Assembly: GCA_023132875.1 (NCBI GenBank)
Contig: JAGLXN010000040.1
Coordinates: 1 to 39,847 of the forward strand
Reading direction: 5' to 3'
Origin: Candidatus Parcubacteria bacterium
GTDB taxonomy: Bacteria > Patescibacteriota > Minisyncoccia > JAHIHE01 > JAGLIN01
Length of the DNA: 39,847 nucleotides
Below the pieces are notes generated by a model, which was not told the origin of the DNA, ran no database searches, and worked only from the letters and a program-made list of their open reading frames with translations. The position numbers and the translations under genes were made by a program. Position 1 is the stretch's first letter; each line of letters starts with the position of its first letter. Of the stretch, positions 18,293 to 26,437 are shown piece after piece.

Positions 18293-18377
18293 TTTTTTTA
18301 CAATTCCGCATTCTTTCTACAGCTTACTTTAAAATTTTGTTTAGGTCAATCGTATTATTGGAATATGGAATATAGAT

Positions 18378-18414
18378 AAAAAAATGAGGAAATAGAATGT
18401 TATCTATTATCCTC
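18378..18414 (-). terminator. Intrinsic terminator of the small membrane protein gene
   Basis: On the minus strand, GAGGATAATAGA and TCTATTTCCTC form a stem with one bulge, followed by ATTTTTTT. It starts 15 nt after the stop at 18429. Confidence 0.75.
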
Positions 18415-18428
18415 TTTTATTGGCTTTT

Positions 18429-18635
18429 TTAGCCGTTTCTTCCTCTAAGAACAAGCCATGCCACTGCTAACAATCCCATTATGGCAAGTACCGGCGTATA
18501 TCCGGATTTTTCCTTCACATTTTCGTCTTTTGTAAGTCTATAAGATGCAGATTCTTCGGTATTTTTAAAACAAATAGTCGCTAGTGCAAGCATTAGCAGT
18601 ATCGCGAGCATGATCGTTATTATTTTTATGTCCAC
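18429..18635 (-). CDS. Small two-segment membrane protein
   Basis: This 68-aa protein has an N-terminal hydrophobic helix (~4-22, IITIMLAILLMLALATICF), a polar middle with charged residues, and a second hydrophobic helix (~46-63). It ends in LRGRNG. I do not recognise a family. The GTG start is chosen because AGAAGGAAG lies about 5 nt upstream. The gene has its own -35/-10 pair, a very short leader (~17 nt) and an intrinsic terminator, so it is an independent unit. The first helix plus the polar stretch could also be a signal-anchor. An alternative is a spurious ORF, but the complete expression signals argue against that. Confidence 0.7.
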   Translation of the reverse strand: MDIKIITIMLAILLMLALATICFKNTEESASYRLTKDENVKEKSGYTPVLAIMGLLAVAWLVLRGRNG

Positions 18636-18658
18636 TTATCTTCCTTCTATTTTTCTAA

Positions 18659-18686
18659 AGATTAGCACAGAATATTTTCTTGTCAA
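18659..18686 (-). promoter_or_regulatory. Promoter of the small membrane protein gene
   Basis: Minus-strand TTGACA (18686-18681), a 16-bp spacer, and TAATCT (18664-18659) preceded by TG, giving an extended -10. The predicted start is about 17 nt before the GTG codon. Confidence 0.65.
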
Positions 18687-18747
18687 TAATTCAACAATTT
18701 AACAATACAGCAATTTACTCATTTACTCTTCCAAAATTATATGTTTC

Positions 18748-18756
18748 TGTTATAAT
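18748..18756 (+). promoter_or_regulatory. Extended -10 promoter for mscS-like gene
   Basis: TGTTATAAT, a perfect extended -10, about 67 bp before the channel gene. The leader contains a GCAGCAGTGCTGC dyad, which could be an operator or a small hairpin. Confidence 0.5.
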
Positions 18757-18823
18757 AAAATTATGGAGATGCAGCAGTGCTGCGTTTCTACGATAATGTT
18801 ATAAAAAATTAACAAAAACGATT

Positions 18824-19903
18824 ATGACTGACTATTTTAGCCAATTAAACCAAATGCTTGGGGCTTATGCGGGGATAACTATAGCATCTTATATTATTGC
18901 CATAGTTATTCTTATTGTTTTCTTTATTCTTGCCCAAATCACAAATTTTTTATTCAATAAGGTATTTAAAGCACTGACCGTTAAAACTAAAACTGAAGTT
19001 GACGATAAGATAATGAAAATATTAAATATGCCTATATTTTATTCTGTTGTTCTCCTTGGTGTTTATCAATCTTTTGATTATATCGGAGCTTTAGCAAATT
19101 ATTCTAGTGATTTTTCCAGAATTATAAAATCGTTGGCAGTGATAATCTGGATTTACGCAATTGCAAAACTTGCTAGTGTTATAATTTCTGAATTAGGGTT
19201 TAAATTTGTCGCTAAAACAAAATCAACCCTGGATGACGAACTGATGCCTCTTTTTCAGAAGCTTAGCAATATAATTATATATTTTGCCGGCATAATGTTT
19301 TTGCTTAAGATGTGGAATATTGACATTACTCCTCTTTTGGCTTCGGCCGGGATTATGGGTTTTGTGATCGCTTTTGCCGCACAAGATACTTTATCTCATT
19401 TATTCGGAGGAATTTCTATATATTTTGACAAGCCGTTCAAGGTAGGAGATCGCATTCAGCTTGAAAGCGGGGAAATCGGAAATGTTTTGGAAATTGGCAT
19501 CAGATCTACGAAAATAAAAACATTTGATGAAACTGTAATAGTTATTCCTAACAGCACAATAGCAAGTTCTAAAATTATAAATTACAATCAGCCGGAGGCA
19601 AAAATTAAAAACAAAATAAAAGTCGGAGTTGCCTATGGATCTGATATAGATAAAGTTAAAAAAACGCTTCTTGATATCGCAAATAATATAGAGGGCGCGG
19701 AAAAGGATCCTTTGCCATCAGTTAATCTTGTTGAGTTGGGGGAATATGCCTTGGAATTTGTTGTGACAATGTGGGTTGACAGCCCCTCAAATCAATTTGC
19801 CGTCAAAGTGAAAATGAATGAAGAAATTTACAAAAGATTTAACAAGGAAGGAATTTTAATTCCTTATCCGACGCAGAATATATATCTTAGAAATAGTAAA
19901 TAA
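18824..19903 (+). CDS. Small-conductance mechanosensitive channel (MscS family)
   Basis: This is a membrane channel that releases solutes when membrane tension rises. The 359-aa protein has about five hydrophobic segments (N-terminal ~17-45, ~70-90, ~100-125, ~145-170, and the pore helix ~172-195). The pore-helix region reads GIMGFVIAFAAQDTLSHLFG. The beta-domain motif IYFDKPFKVGDRIQLESGEI follows at once, then IGIRSTKIKTFDETVIVIPN and the C-terminal alpha/beta domain with RFNKEGILIPYPTQNIYL. It is longer than E. coli MscS (286 aa) because of extra N-terminal helices. It is a single gene behind an extended -10 promoter; an octamer array follows the stop. Confidence 0.93.
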   Translation: MTDYFSQLNQMLGAYAGITIASYIIAIVILIVFFILAQITNFLFNKVFKALTVKTKTEVDDKIMKILNMPIFYSVVLLGVYQSFDYIGALANYSSDFSRIIKSLAVIIWIYAIAKLASVIISELGFKFVAKTKSTLDDELMPLFQKLSNIIIYFAGIMFLLKMWNIDITPLLASAGIMGFVIAFAAQDTLSHLFGGISIYFDKPFKVGDRIQLESGEIGNVLEIGIRSTKIKTFDETVIVIPNSTIASSKIINYNQPEAKIKNKIKVGVAYGSDIDKVKKTLLDIANNIEGAEKDPLPSVNLVELGEYALEFVVTMWVDSPSNQFAVKVKMNEEIYKRFNKEGILIPYPTQNIYLRNSK

Positions 19904-19904
19904 A

Positions 19905-20176
19905 ATTCTATTGCTATATTGTTCTATTGTCATGCTGAATTCATTTCAGCATCTTTCAGTTGCTATATCTAGTTTATATTTAATTCACTAAACCCTATAT
20001 CTCACTTTTATAAATGATAGATGATATAGGACTGGTTATTGTAATATATTATAAATCTATCTGCCGACAAGCATGTTTCTTGGTCACTGTGGTTCATTTC
20101 GAGAGACAAAAAACGGTTAATTTGGAATAATACTATTATTACACGCAACAATAGAACAATTTAACAATTTAATACT
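19905..20176. repeat. Repeat-filled spacer between mscS-like and HAD genes
   Basis: After the stop come CTATTGCT ATATTGTT CTATTGTC units, then TGCTGAATTCATTTCAGCATC. An inverted GGGAACTG-family copy follows at about 20050-20085 (its reverse reads CATGCTTGTCGGCAGATAGA). AACAATAG AACAATTT AACAATTT at 20149-20172 reaches the next start codon. Inverted octamers thus frame the spacer. Confidence 0.55.
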
Positions 20177-20821
20177 ATGAAAATAATTTTAGATTTTGAC
20201 GATACAATTTTTAACACACATCGGTTAATGCGGGAGTTTTTAGAAATTGTTAAGAAATTTGGTTTTACCGAGAAGGAATTTTTTAAAGCGTACCAAAAAT
20301 GTAAAGAAAAAGTTGGTGATTTTAACCCTAAAACAATAATTGAATTATTAAATGAAATTAGACCATTTGATAAAACAAAAGCTGAAAAGAAAGTAAGTTT
20401 AATGTTGGACGATTTAAAAGATTTTATTTATTCTGATTTTTTTGATTTTGCCAAAAGTTTTAATAAAGAAGATTTGATTTTACTTTCATTTGGAACAACA
20501 GGCACGCAGAAAATTAAAATTAACAATTCAAAAATAGCGGAATTTTTTAAAGATATAATTATTACTTCAAGAGATAAAACAGACAAAACTGAAGATGTAA
20601 GGCCTATTTTTGAAAAATATAAAAAAGAGAAAATTTTCTTTATAGACGATAAAACAATTCAGGTTGATAATATAAAAAATAATTTTCCGGAAATTATAAC
20701 GATGGAAATGAAAAGGCCACAGGGTAGCGGTATAACTACAGAATCAAGATTAGCTGACCATATTATCAAAGATCTATATGACGCAAGAAACATTGTCGGT
20801 AATTATTTTGACAAAAACTAG
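20177..20821 (+). CDS. HAD-superfamily hydrolase
   Basis: This 214-aa protein begins MKIILDFDDTIFN, the HAD motif I with nucleophile Asp6 and acid/base Asp8. A helical cap region follows (~20-85). Motif II is LLSFGTTGTQKIKI (Thr/Ser before the helix), the motif III lysine probably lies near SRDKTDKTED, and motif IV is IFFIDDKTIQVD. These are the elements of a small phosphatase acting on phosphorylated metabolites; the substrate is not apparent. It is first in a tight plus-strand group: the next gene starts 17 nt after its stop. Co-expression with a phosphohexomutase suggests work on a sugar phosphate, which is an inference. There is no SD; an octamer array precedes the start. Confidence 0.8.
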   Translation: MKIILDFDDTIFNTHRLMREFLEIVKKFGFTEKEFFKAYQKCKEKVGDFNPKTIIELLNEIRPFDKTKAEKKVSLMLDDLKDFIYSDFFDFAKSFNKEDLILLSFGTTGTQKIKINNSKIAEFFKDIIITSRDKTDKTEDVRPIFEKYKKEKIFFIDDKTIQVDNIKNNFPEIITMEMKRPQGSGITTESRLADHIIKDLYDARNIVGNYFDKN

Positions 20822-20837
20822 TTAAATAAAAATCACG

Positions 20838-23300
20838 ATGGAAATAATTAGTCAAAAAGAATTGGAGAGGTTATACAATTTACAGAGAAAGGGAAAGTGG
20901 CAGACTGTCCAAAAAAATCAGATGAGATTAAAAGAAAAATTGTTGCAAGATTTTAAAGATGGCTGGTTTAATTACAAAAAACAGCACCCAAATATTGGGC
21001 CTGTTTTTGATTTGAAAAATAGAAATTCACAGGAATTTATAATTGATGAAAAAGTGGCAAATGAATTTAAGTTAAAAGAACACCTTAATGATTTTTTAAT
21101 AAAATCTCAAAATTCTACTGCTGGAATACGAGCTTTTGTGGATATTTATAATAGCCAAAATCCTCAGAAAATGTATAATGATTTGTTTCTTGCTGTTTTG
21201 GTGCAGGCAGAAGCGGAATTTTTAAAACAGATTCACAAAGAAACTCAAAAAAAATTAGAAAATGTCAATATAGACGAACTTTGCCAATCTCTTAGAAAAA
21301 ATATACCAGAGAAAAATATTGAAATTATTGAGGATATTTATAGATTAAAATTAGAGAATGTAATTGAGCTTATTAGAAAGGTCCCAATAAGGCTTGTTGG
21401 CGGAGAGGTGAGGCCACACACGGGTTCTTTTATAGAAATGGAAACGAGAATTTTAGTGCAAAATGGCATAAAAGTTATTACTCTTGAAAAATATTCCGAC
21501 ACTACCGCAATCTATATATTTTCTTATCTGTGCTTTTTGCTTGGCGCAACTGGAGCGACATATTACACTTCTAGCCATTCTTCAAATTATGTGTGTGGCA
21601 GAAAAGTGCTTGCGTCAGACGGATCTCAAATATTGCCTGATGTGTACGAAAATTACAGAATAATACTTAATAGAATTGTTAACGATGATATTTATAAAAG
21701 CAGAGAAGGATATAAGATTAAAATTTCAAAAAGTAATCATCCAAATATCTTAAATAATTTGTCTTATAAAAAAATAGCTAAATTATATTCTTCAATGTTG
21801 AACACGACCAAGGAAGATGTTGAGATTATAAATAAGGCAGCTTCTCGTGGCCATAAAATTATTATTAACGCTTTGAATGGAAGCTTGGGTAAAACCTTAA
21901 AGCCAATTTTTTCCGAACTGGAAATTAATCAAGGTGTTTTTGAATGGCTGTATGAAGAAGAAGACAGTCTTTTTAATACTGGTTTTATTGTTGTTAAATC
22001 AAAGGACAAAAAAACAGGCAGAAATTTATATGGCGTAGAACATTTAGGAGTAGATACAACGATACCTGATATAGTTAACACAATTTCTTATCCAAAACTA
22101 CTAAAAGGCAAACCGCTTGGAACTAAAATATATGAATGTGATCCAGATTCAGATAGATTTGTAATAAAACAGATTATGAATAAAAAGGACATTAGCTTGC
22201 TTGATAAATATGGCATTCAATATTATGAATTAGACAATGACAAAATACTTGCGGCGCCAAGCCCAAATAAAGTTTTTTTATGCTTGGATATTGTTGACTA
22301 TGAATTGATGAAAAACAGGGGAATCTGGGATAATTATTCTTCTCTTTATTTAATTACCTATGTTTCATGGCGCGCCTGGAGCGAGTTTGCTGATTCTGTC
22401 AAAGGTTTTAAAAAAATGGTTACCCTCGTTGGATTCAAAAACTTAACGGCGCTAAAGAAGAAAGTAGAAAAGTGGTATTTTAACACGGATAAACCGGAAT
22501 TAGTTTTGACAGACTCGCTTGGCAATAAAGTAGAAATAAATAGAACTAAGCGTGTTCGCATACATTGCGCGGAAGAGGAAAGCGGAGGAAGAGTCGCTGG
22601 AATGAATAAGGTGTGTCATAATCTTTTGGGAGAGAAAGTAATGATTATGCCAGAAAAAAGTGCTGCCGATTCATTGATTTCGGAACTTATTTATTCATCA
22701 AAATTACATTTGGAAAATAGTTCGGATTATATTATTACTAATTTTTTGGACAACCGTTTTAAAAAATATAATTTGGTGTCTAAAATAGATTTCAGATTAG
22801 ATATTTTACATGGAATTCCGCAAGGCGTAATTGCGCAAATGGATTATAAAAAACAGCAAGTAGAAATGAAAAAAGCAAGCGCGATTAAAACAAATTTTAA
22901 TAACTTCTTCTTTTCACTGGCAAAGGCGGTTGATAATGAACAAATAGTAAAACAAAAAGTGAAAGAAATACTAACAGAAATTATGCCTACGCATAAAGAC
23001 ACATGGTGCTGTTTGGATAAAATTATATTAACAGAAGAATTATTAGCAAAAGGGAAAAAGAGGCCAGAAGGGGTGATTATGACATTTGAACAAAAAAATG
23101 ATTTTATTCCTATTGTTAGTGAACTTGACTTTAGGCCTTCTGGAACAGACCCTTTAAAAAGCAAAGTCTATGGTGACGCTTTCGCTATATTGCCTGCCCA
23201 ACTTGGTCAAATTAAAAAAGATTTTGAAGAATTGGCTCAACGAGATTTATATGAAATTCTTGAAAAATATAATATAAAATCTGTTATTAAAAAAGAATAG
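20838..23300 (+). CDS. Divergent large phosphohexomutase (PGM/PMM superfamily)
   Basis: This 820-aa protein carries all four alpha-D-phosphohexomutase signatures in the right order. The phosphoserine loop is TSSHSSNY (Ser246, in place of TASHNP). The metal loop is CDPDSDRF (Asp435, Asp437, Asp439, Arg440). The sugar loop is AEEESGG (Glu580-Ser582), and the phosphate loop is FRPSGTDP (Arg766-Pro772). Family members are normally about 450-580 aa. Here an N-terminal extension of ~180 helical residues precedes VGGEVRPHTGSFIEMETRIL, and the domains are widened. It probably interconverts hexose 1- and 6-phosphates, but the altered serine loop and sugar loop leave the substrate open. It lies in a HAD-mutase-AroE-like group. 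Confidence 0.78.
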   Translation: MEIISQKELERLYNLQRKGKWQTVQKNQMRLKEKLLQDFKDGWFNYKKQHPNIGPVFDLKNRNSQEFIIDEKVANEFKLKEHLNDFLIKSQNSTAGIRAFVDIYNSQNPQKMYNDLFLAVLVQAEAEFLKQIHKETQKKLENVNIDELCQSLRKNIPEKNIEIIEDIYRLKLENVIELIRKVPIRLVGGEVRPHTGSFIEMETRILVQNGIKVITLEKYSDTTAIYIFSYLCFLLGATGATYYTSSHSSNYVCGRKVLASDGSQILPDVYENYRIILNRIVNDDIYKSREGYKIKISKSNHPNILNNLSYKKIAKLYSSMLNTTKEDVEIINKAASRGHKIIINALNGSLGKTLKPIFSELEINQGVFEWLYEEEDSLFNTGFIVVKSKDKKTGRNLYGVEHLGVDTTIPDIVNTISYPKLLKGKPLGTKIYECDPDSDRFVIKQIMNKKDISLLDKYGIQYYELDNDKILAAPSPNKVFLCLDIVDYELMKNRGIWDNYSSLYLITYVSWRAWSEFADSVKGFKKMVTLVGFKNLTALKKKVEKWYFNTDKPELVLTDSLGNKVEINRTKRVRIHCAEEESGGRVAGMNKVCHNLLGEKVMIMPEKSAADSLISELIYSSKLHLENSSDYIITNFLDNRFKKYNLVSKIDFRLDILHGIPQGVIAQMDYKKQQVEMKKASAIKTNFNNFFFSLAKAVDNEQIVKQKVKEILTEIMPTHKDTWCCLDKIILTEELLAKGKKRPEGVIMTFEQKNDFIPIVSELDFRPSGTDPLKSKVYGDAFAILPAQLGQIKKDFEELAQRDLYEILEKYNIKSVIKKE

Positions 23301-23375
23301 AAAAAAGCCTCTGGATTATACAAAAAATAAATTTATTTAAAACTTACACATAAGTCCTATTATCATAATATTTTT

Positions 23376-24287
23376 ATGAATGAATTTTTCAATAAAAAAA
23401 TCCCTATTTGTAATTCTGTAAAAGAATTAAAGAGATTTCTTACAAAGTATAGCAAGTTTAAATTTTGTTTGTATCTTGCGTACAAAGATTCTAACGATTG
23501 GAATAAATCTACAAGCAGAGTTTATATGAATCAAGTTATTGATAATTTAATATATTTGCCTGTAAATATCAAAAAAGATGATAATGATTCGTTAAAAGAA
23601 ATTTATAATATCTCTGAATCTAGTGAACAAATTGTGGCAATTAATCAAACCCAACCGCATAAAAGCAATTCTGTACTAAAAGAATGGCTTCGAAATAATT
23701 CTGTTTCTAATATTGATGCGTTAATTAAAGATAAAAACAAAAAATTGGTGCCTTATGATTTAAATGGTCCTTCATTTGTTGGTTGGTTCAAAGATGAAGT
23801 TGATCAATTTCAAGATGAATGTGTTATTCTGTTAGGAGTGGGTGGAGTTGGAGAACCTATTGCCAGAAAAGTGATCAAAGAGAAACCATCTAAACTGATT
23901 CTTGTTGATATAGTTCCAAAAACTGAATTATGCGCTGAATTATCCAAGGAAGGAACTATTGAATATGCTTCCAGTTTAAATGAAATAAAATTAAATGATA
24001 AAAAAATTATTTTTATTAATTGTGCTGGCAAAGAAGGTGTTAGCGAATCTGGAACTGAGAAATTATTGATGAAATTTTTCAAAAAAGATTATATATTCGT
24101 TGATCTTAGGCCACATCTTCAAATTGATTTAGTTAAAAAGGCAACAAAGTTAGGATGGAAAGCATACACGGGTCATGGAATGAATGCAAGAAATGATTAT
24201 TCTCTATTAACAAAAATTGCTGAATTAATTGGAATTATTTCTATGCCATTTGATGAATTTAAAGAATTAGTTGCTAAAGCTTCTTAG
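23376..24287 (+). CDS. Shikimate dehydrogenase-like (AroE fold) protein
   Basis: This 303-aa protein matches the two-domain AroE layout. The N-terminal domain ends with AINQTQPHKSNS, corresponding to the AroE 'NVTxPHK' segment, with Lys96 as the candidate catalytic base. PYDLNGPSFVGWF (~127-138) corresponds to the 'NTDxxG' loop. The Rossmann domain starts CVILLGVGGVGEPIARKVI (~149-167) and ends with NCAGKEG and YTGHGMNARNDYSLL. The substrate-side residues differ from true AroE, and no other aromatic-pathway gene is present. A role on a different polyol or quinate-like substrate is therefore as likely as shikimate. It lies 75 nt after the mutase and is probably co-transcribed. There is no Shine-Dalgarno. 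Confidence 0.68.
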   Translation: MNEFFNKKIPICNSVKELKRFLTKYSKFKFCLYLAYKDSNDWNKSTSRVYMNQVIDNLIYLPVNIKKDDNDSLKEIYNISESSEQIVAINQTQPHKSNSVLKEWLRNNSVSNIDALIKDKNKKLVPYDLNGPSFVGWFKDEVDQFQDECVILLGVGGVGEPIARKVIKEKPSKLILVDIVPKTELCAELSKEGTIEYASSLNEIKLNDKKIIFINCAGKEGVSESGTEKLLMKFFKKDYIFVDLRPHLQIDLVKKATKLGWKAYTGHGMNARNDYSLLTKIAELIGIISMPFDEFKELVAKAS

Positions 24288-24383
24288 AAATATGCGAAAC
24301 ATTCAGCCATTTCGCATTAAGCGTGCAAATTAGGCAAAATTTTCGATTATTAGAAAAACAATCTTGTTTAATCTAAGATAAAG

Positions 24384-25157
24384 CTATTCAAATCTATATC
24401 CCGTAAAGTGAGAAATAATATCAGTTAATCCTTTTACATCTGCAGAGGAAGAAATATATCCATTTTTAGATTTGACCAGTTTTTTGCATTCCTTTGTTGC
24501 GTTGCTGGGGCAGGCTGTATATCCTGCGACTTTAAGAGCTGGAAAGTCTCCTTTCGTATCCCCGATATACAAAATATTTTCCGTTTTAATTTCCGATTTT
24601 TTAGCGGCAAATTTTAGTCCCGATCCTTTATTTGCTCCGCTGGGAGTTATGTCCACTGCCGTAGTGCTGTGAGTTAGTTCTATCACTTTCTCAAATTGAG
24701 AGAGTCTTTTTTTGACTATTTCAAAAAACTTTTCTATTTTCATTCCAGATGGCGGATTCAAACTTATGCAAATTTTCTTCCCTGGTTCTTTTTTGCCTCC
24801 AATTTCTTCAAGCAAGTCTGGTATGATTTCTTGAGATATTTTTTGTATTTTAAGAATATTTTTATTAATTATTGGATTTAATTCAAGTTTATGAGCTCTG
24901 GAATCAAATATAAAAATACCATTTTCGGCAACTGACCAAAAACCGATAGGCGGAAATCCTATATTGGCAAACATGCCTTCTATAAACCCAATTCCGCGCC
25001 CACTACACAGAACAATTGGCGGCAGATTTGGATTATCAAGCGCTTGCAATTGATGATTTTGAATTTTTCGCAATCCTTCAAGATTATTTGGTATAAATTT
25101 GCCACCTTTTCTAAGGCATCCTTCAATATCGGTGCAAATCATTTTTATTTTATTCAT
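24384..25157 (-). CDS. HAD-IIB (Cof/sugar-phosphatase type) hydrolase
   Basis: This 257-aa HAD phosphatase has a C2-type cap. Motif I is ICTDIEGCL: Asp10 is the nucleophile, but the usual second Asp is Glu12. Motif II is VLCSGRGIGF (Ser54), and AENGIFIF is the HAD-IIB 'xENG' element. Motif III Lys is in PSGANKGSGLKFA, and motif IV is ILYIGDTKGDFPAL with the GDxxxD acid pair. The family includes phosphoglycolate, sucrose-phosphate and mannosyl-3-phosphoglycerate phosphatases. The substrate is unknown; the surrounding sugar-nucleotide genes suggest a sugar phosphate. It is convergent with the AroE-like gene. Confidence 0.82.
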   Translation of the reverse strand: MNKIKMICTDIEGCLRKGGKFIPNNLEGLRKIQNHQLQALDNPNLPPIVLCSGRGIGFIEGMFANIGFPPIGFWSVAENGIFIFDSRAHKLELNPIINKNILKIQKISQEIIPDLLEEIGGKKEPGKKICISLNPPSGMKIEKFFEIVKKRLSQFEKVIELTHSTTAVDITPSGANKGSGLKFAAKKSEIKTENILYIGDTKGDFPALKVAGYTACPSNATKECKKLVKSKNGYISSSADVKGLTDIISHFTGYRFE

Positions 25158-25234
25158 TTTGGTTTTTATAAAAAGTTATTGTTATTTTAATTATGATTTT
25201 TTTGTAACGTTGTGTCAAATAAAAATTTTTGAAA

Positions 25235-25264
25235 TAAAAAAAATAGGATAATAAATTATCCTAT
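25235..25264 (-). terminator. Intrinsic terminator after the 298-aa unknown gene
   Basis: On the minus strand, ATAGGATAA and TTATCCTAT form a 9-bp stem around TTTA, followed by seven Ts. It begins about 20 nt past the stop at 25285. Confidence 0.85.
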
Positions 25265-25284
25265 GCGTACTTTATATAAATATT

Positions 25285-26181
25285 TTATTTTCTCTCGGCA
25301 AGTTCTTTGAGAATTGTTTTAAGAATTGGAGTCTGCGGGAAATTTATTCCTTCGGGGGGAGTAAATAATTTTCCAGATTTCCATCCAGCACCTATTTCAC
25401 CGTTCCAGTTAAAGTTTTTATCAAGTTCAAGGGCGTAAATATCTCTATTTAAAAGGTTTTTTCCGCCCATTATTCTTCCGTCTAAAAATTTTATATTTTC
25501 GATTTTTTCATTAAACTCAAGAATCATCAATTTGATAAAATCAAGTCCTCTTGTGCCATGATCATGAACAGGTAGTCCTTGATATGTATATTCATTATTT
25601 CGCCAGCATATCTTAAATTCTTTTTCATTTGGCAAATTAAGCATACGCGCTTCAGTTTCTCTTCCGGGAAGATTTTTAGTTTTTTCATAAAGTGTAGCTC
25701 CGTTCTGAACGATAGCTTTTATATTAATTTCTAAAAATGAATCATCGTTGAATTGAGGGACAATAACCTTGTTATTGACTACAATTATCAAATCTTCAAT
25801 CCCTTTTCTGACGGCGGTTCTTTCAGGGTTTGTAATTTCTGATTTGCATCCCAATCCAGTGAAAGATGTGAGATGACAATCAAAAGAAGACTTTGATACT
25901 CTGACAGTAGCCATTAGATGATTTCGTCCGGGTGTTTTTATAATTATTCCCAGCCCTCCAGCTGCGAATCTAATATCTTTCACGCTGCCATTTTCCGGTT
26001 TTGGATCACTGATTATCCGTCTTTCGGCTATGTTGCTTGCTGTTTCAGGATTATCATCAATTTTAATTTTTATTGTTTTTTCAGTTTCTTTAATTATTCT
26101 AGCCTTAACTATGAGAAATTCCTCGCGTTCTTTTCGGGCTGTATAATTATCTAGTTTTGGCAAATTAATAATTTGATTCAT
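25285..26181 (-). CDS. Uncharacterised protein, possibly degenerate Nudix fold
   Basis: I do not recognise this 298-aa soluble protein. It has no membrane segment or Cys cluster. Residues ~85-150 run beta-strand, beta-strand, then ERTAVRKGIEDLIIVVNNK. This recalls the position and shape of a Nudix box (RExxEExGU), but the catalytic Glu set is mostly lost, so a hydrolase activity is doubtful. The second half has QGLPVHDHGTRGLDF and a hydrophobic C-terminal helix (ILKTILKELAERK). It is on its own with a strong terminator, between a HAD-IIB phosphatase and another unknown gene. The ATG start is preceded by AT-rich DNA with no Shine-Dalgarno. Confidence 0.6.
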   Translation of the reverse strand: MNQIINLPKLDNYTARKEREEFLIVKARIIKETEKTIKIKIDDNPETASNIAERRIISDPKPENGSVKDIRFAAGGLGIIIKTPGRNHLMATVRVSKSSFDCHLTSFTGLGCKSEITNPERTAVRKGIEDLIIVVNNKVIVPQFNDDSFLEINIKAIVQNGATLYEKTKNLPGRETEARMLNLPNEKEFKICWRNNEYTYQGLPVHDHGTRGLDFIKLMILEFNEKIENIKFLDGRIMGGKNLLNRDIYALELDKNFNWNGEIGAGWKSGKLFTPPEGINFPQTPILKTILKELAERK

Positions 26182-26339
26182 TTTCTTTTATAATATATAA
26201 AAAATAAATTTACTTGAAATTATGAAAGGCATTAAAATTATCGGACAGGCAGGCTTTTCAAGGGATATGGAATATCATTTTGTCTAATTATAGTTCGACT
26301 TGCTCACTATGACAAATAAATATATCGTAATTTTCAAAT

Positions 26340-26366
26340 AAAAAAAGGATGAAAAAGTATTCATCC
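26340..26366 (-). terminator. Intrinsic terminator after the 236-aa unknown gene
   Basis: Minus-strand GGATGAA and TTCATCC form a 7-bp stem with a 6-nt loop, followed by seven Ts. It lies about 70 nt beyond the stop at 26438. The spacer 26182-26437 shows nothing else convincing. Confidence 0.8.
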
Positions 26367-26437
26367 AATGATAAATTCTCCTTAGGCTCTTTATTAAGAA
26401 AGCGTCCAAAAAGAACTTATCCTTGGAAACACTAGTT

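Noticed and set aside
26222-26287. 21-codon ORF starting MKGIKIIGQAGFSRD
   Set aside because: It faintly resembles the start of a Rossmann or acetyltransferase protein, but it is too short, has no SD or promoter and lies between two terminated genes.
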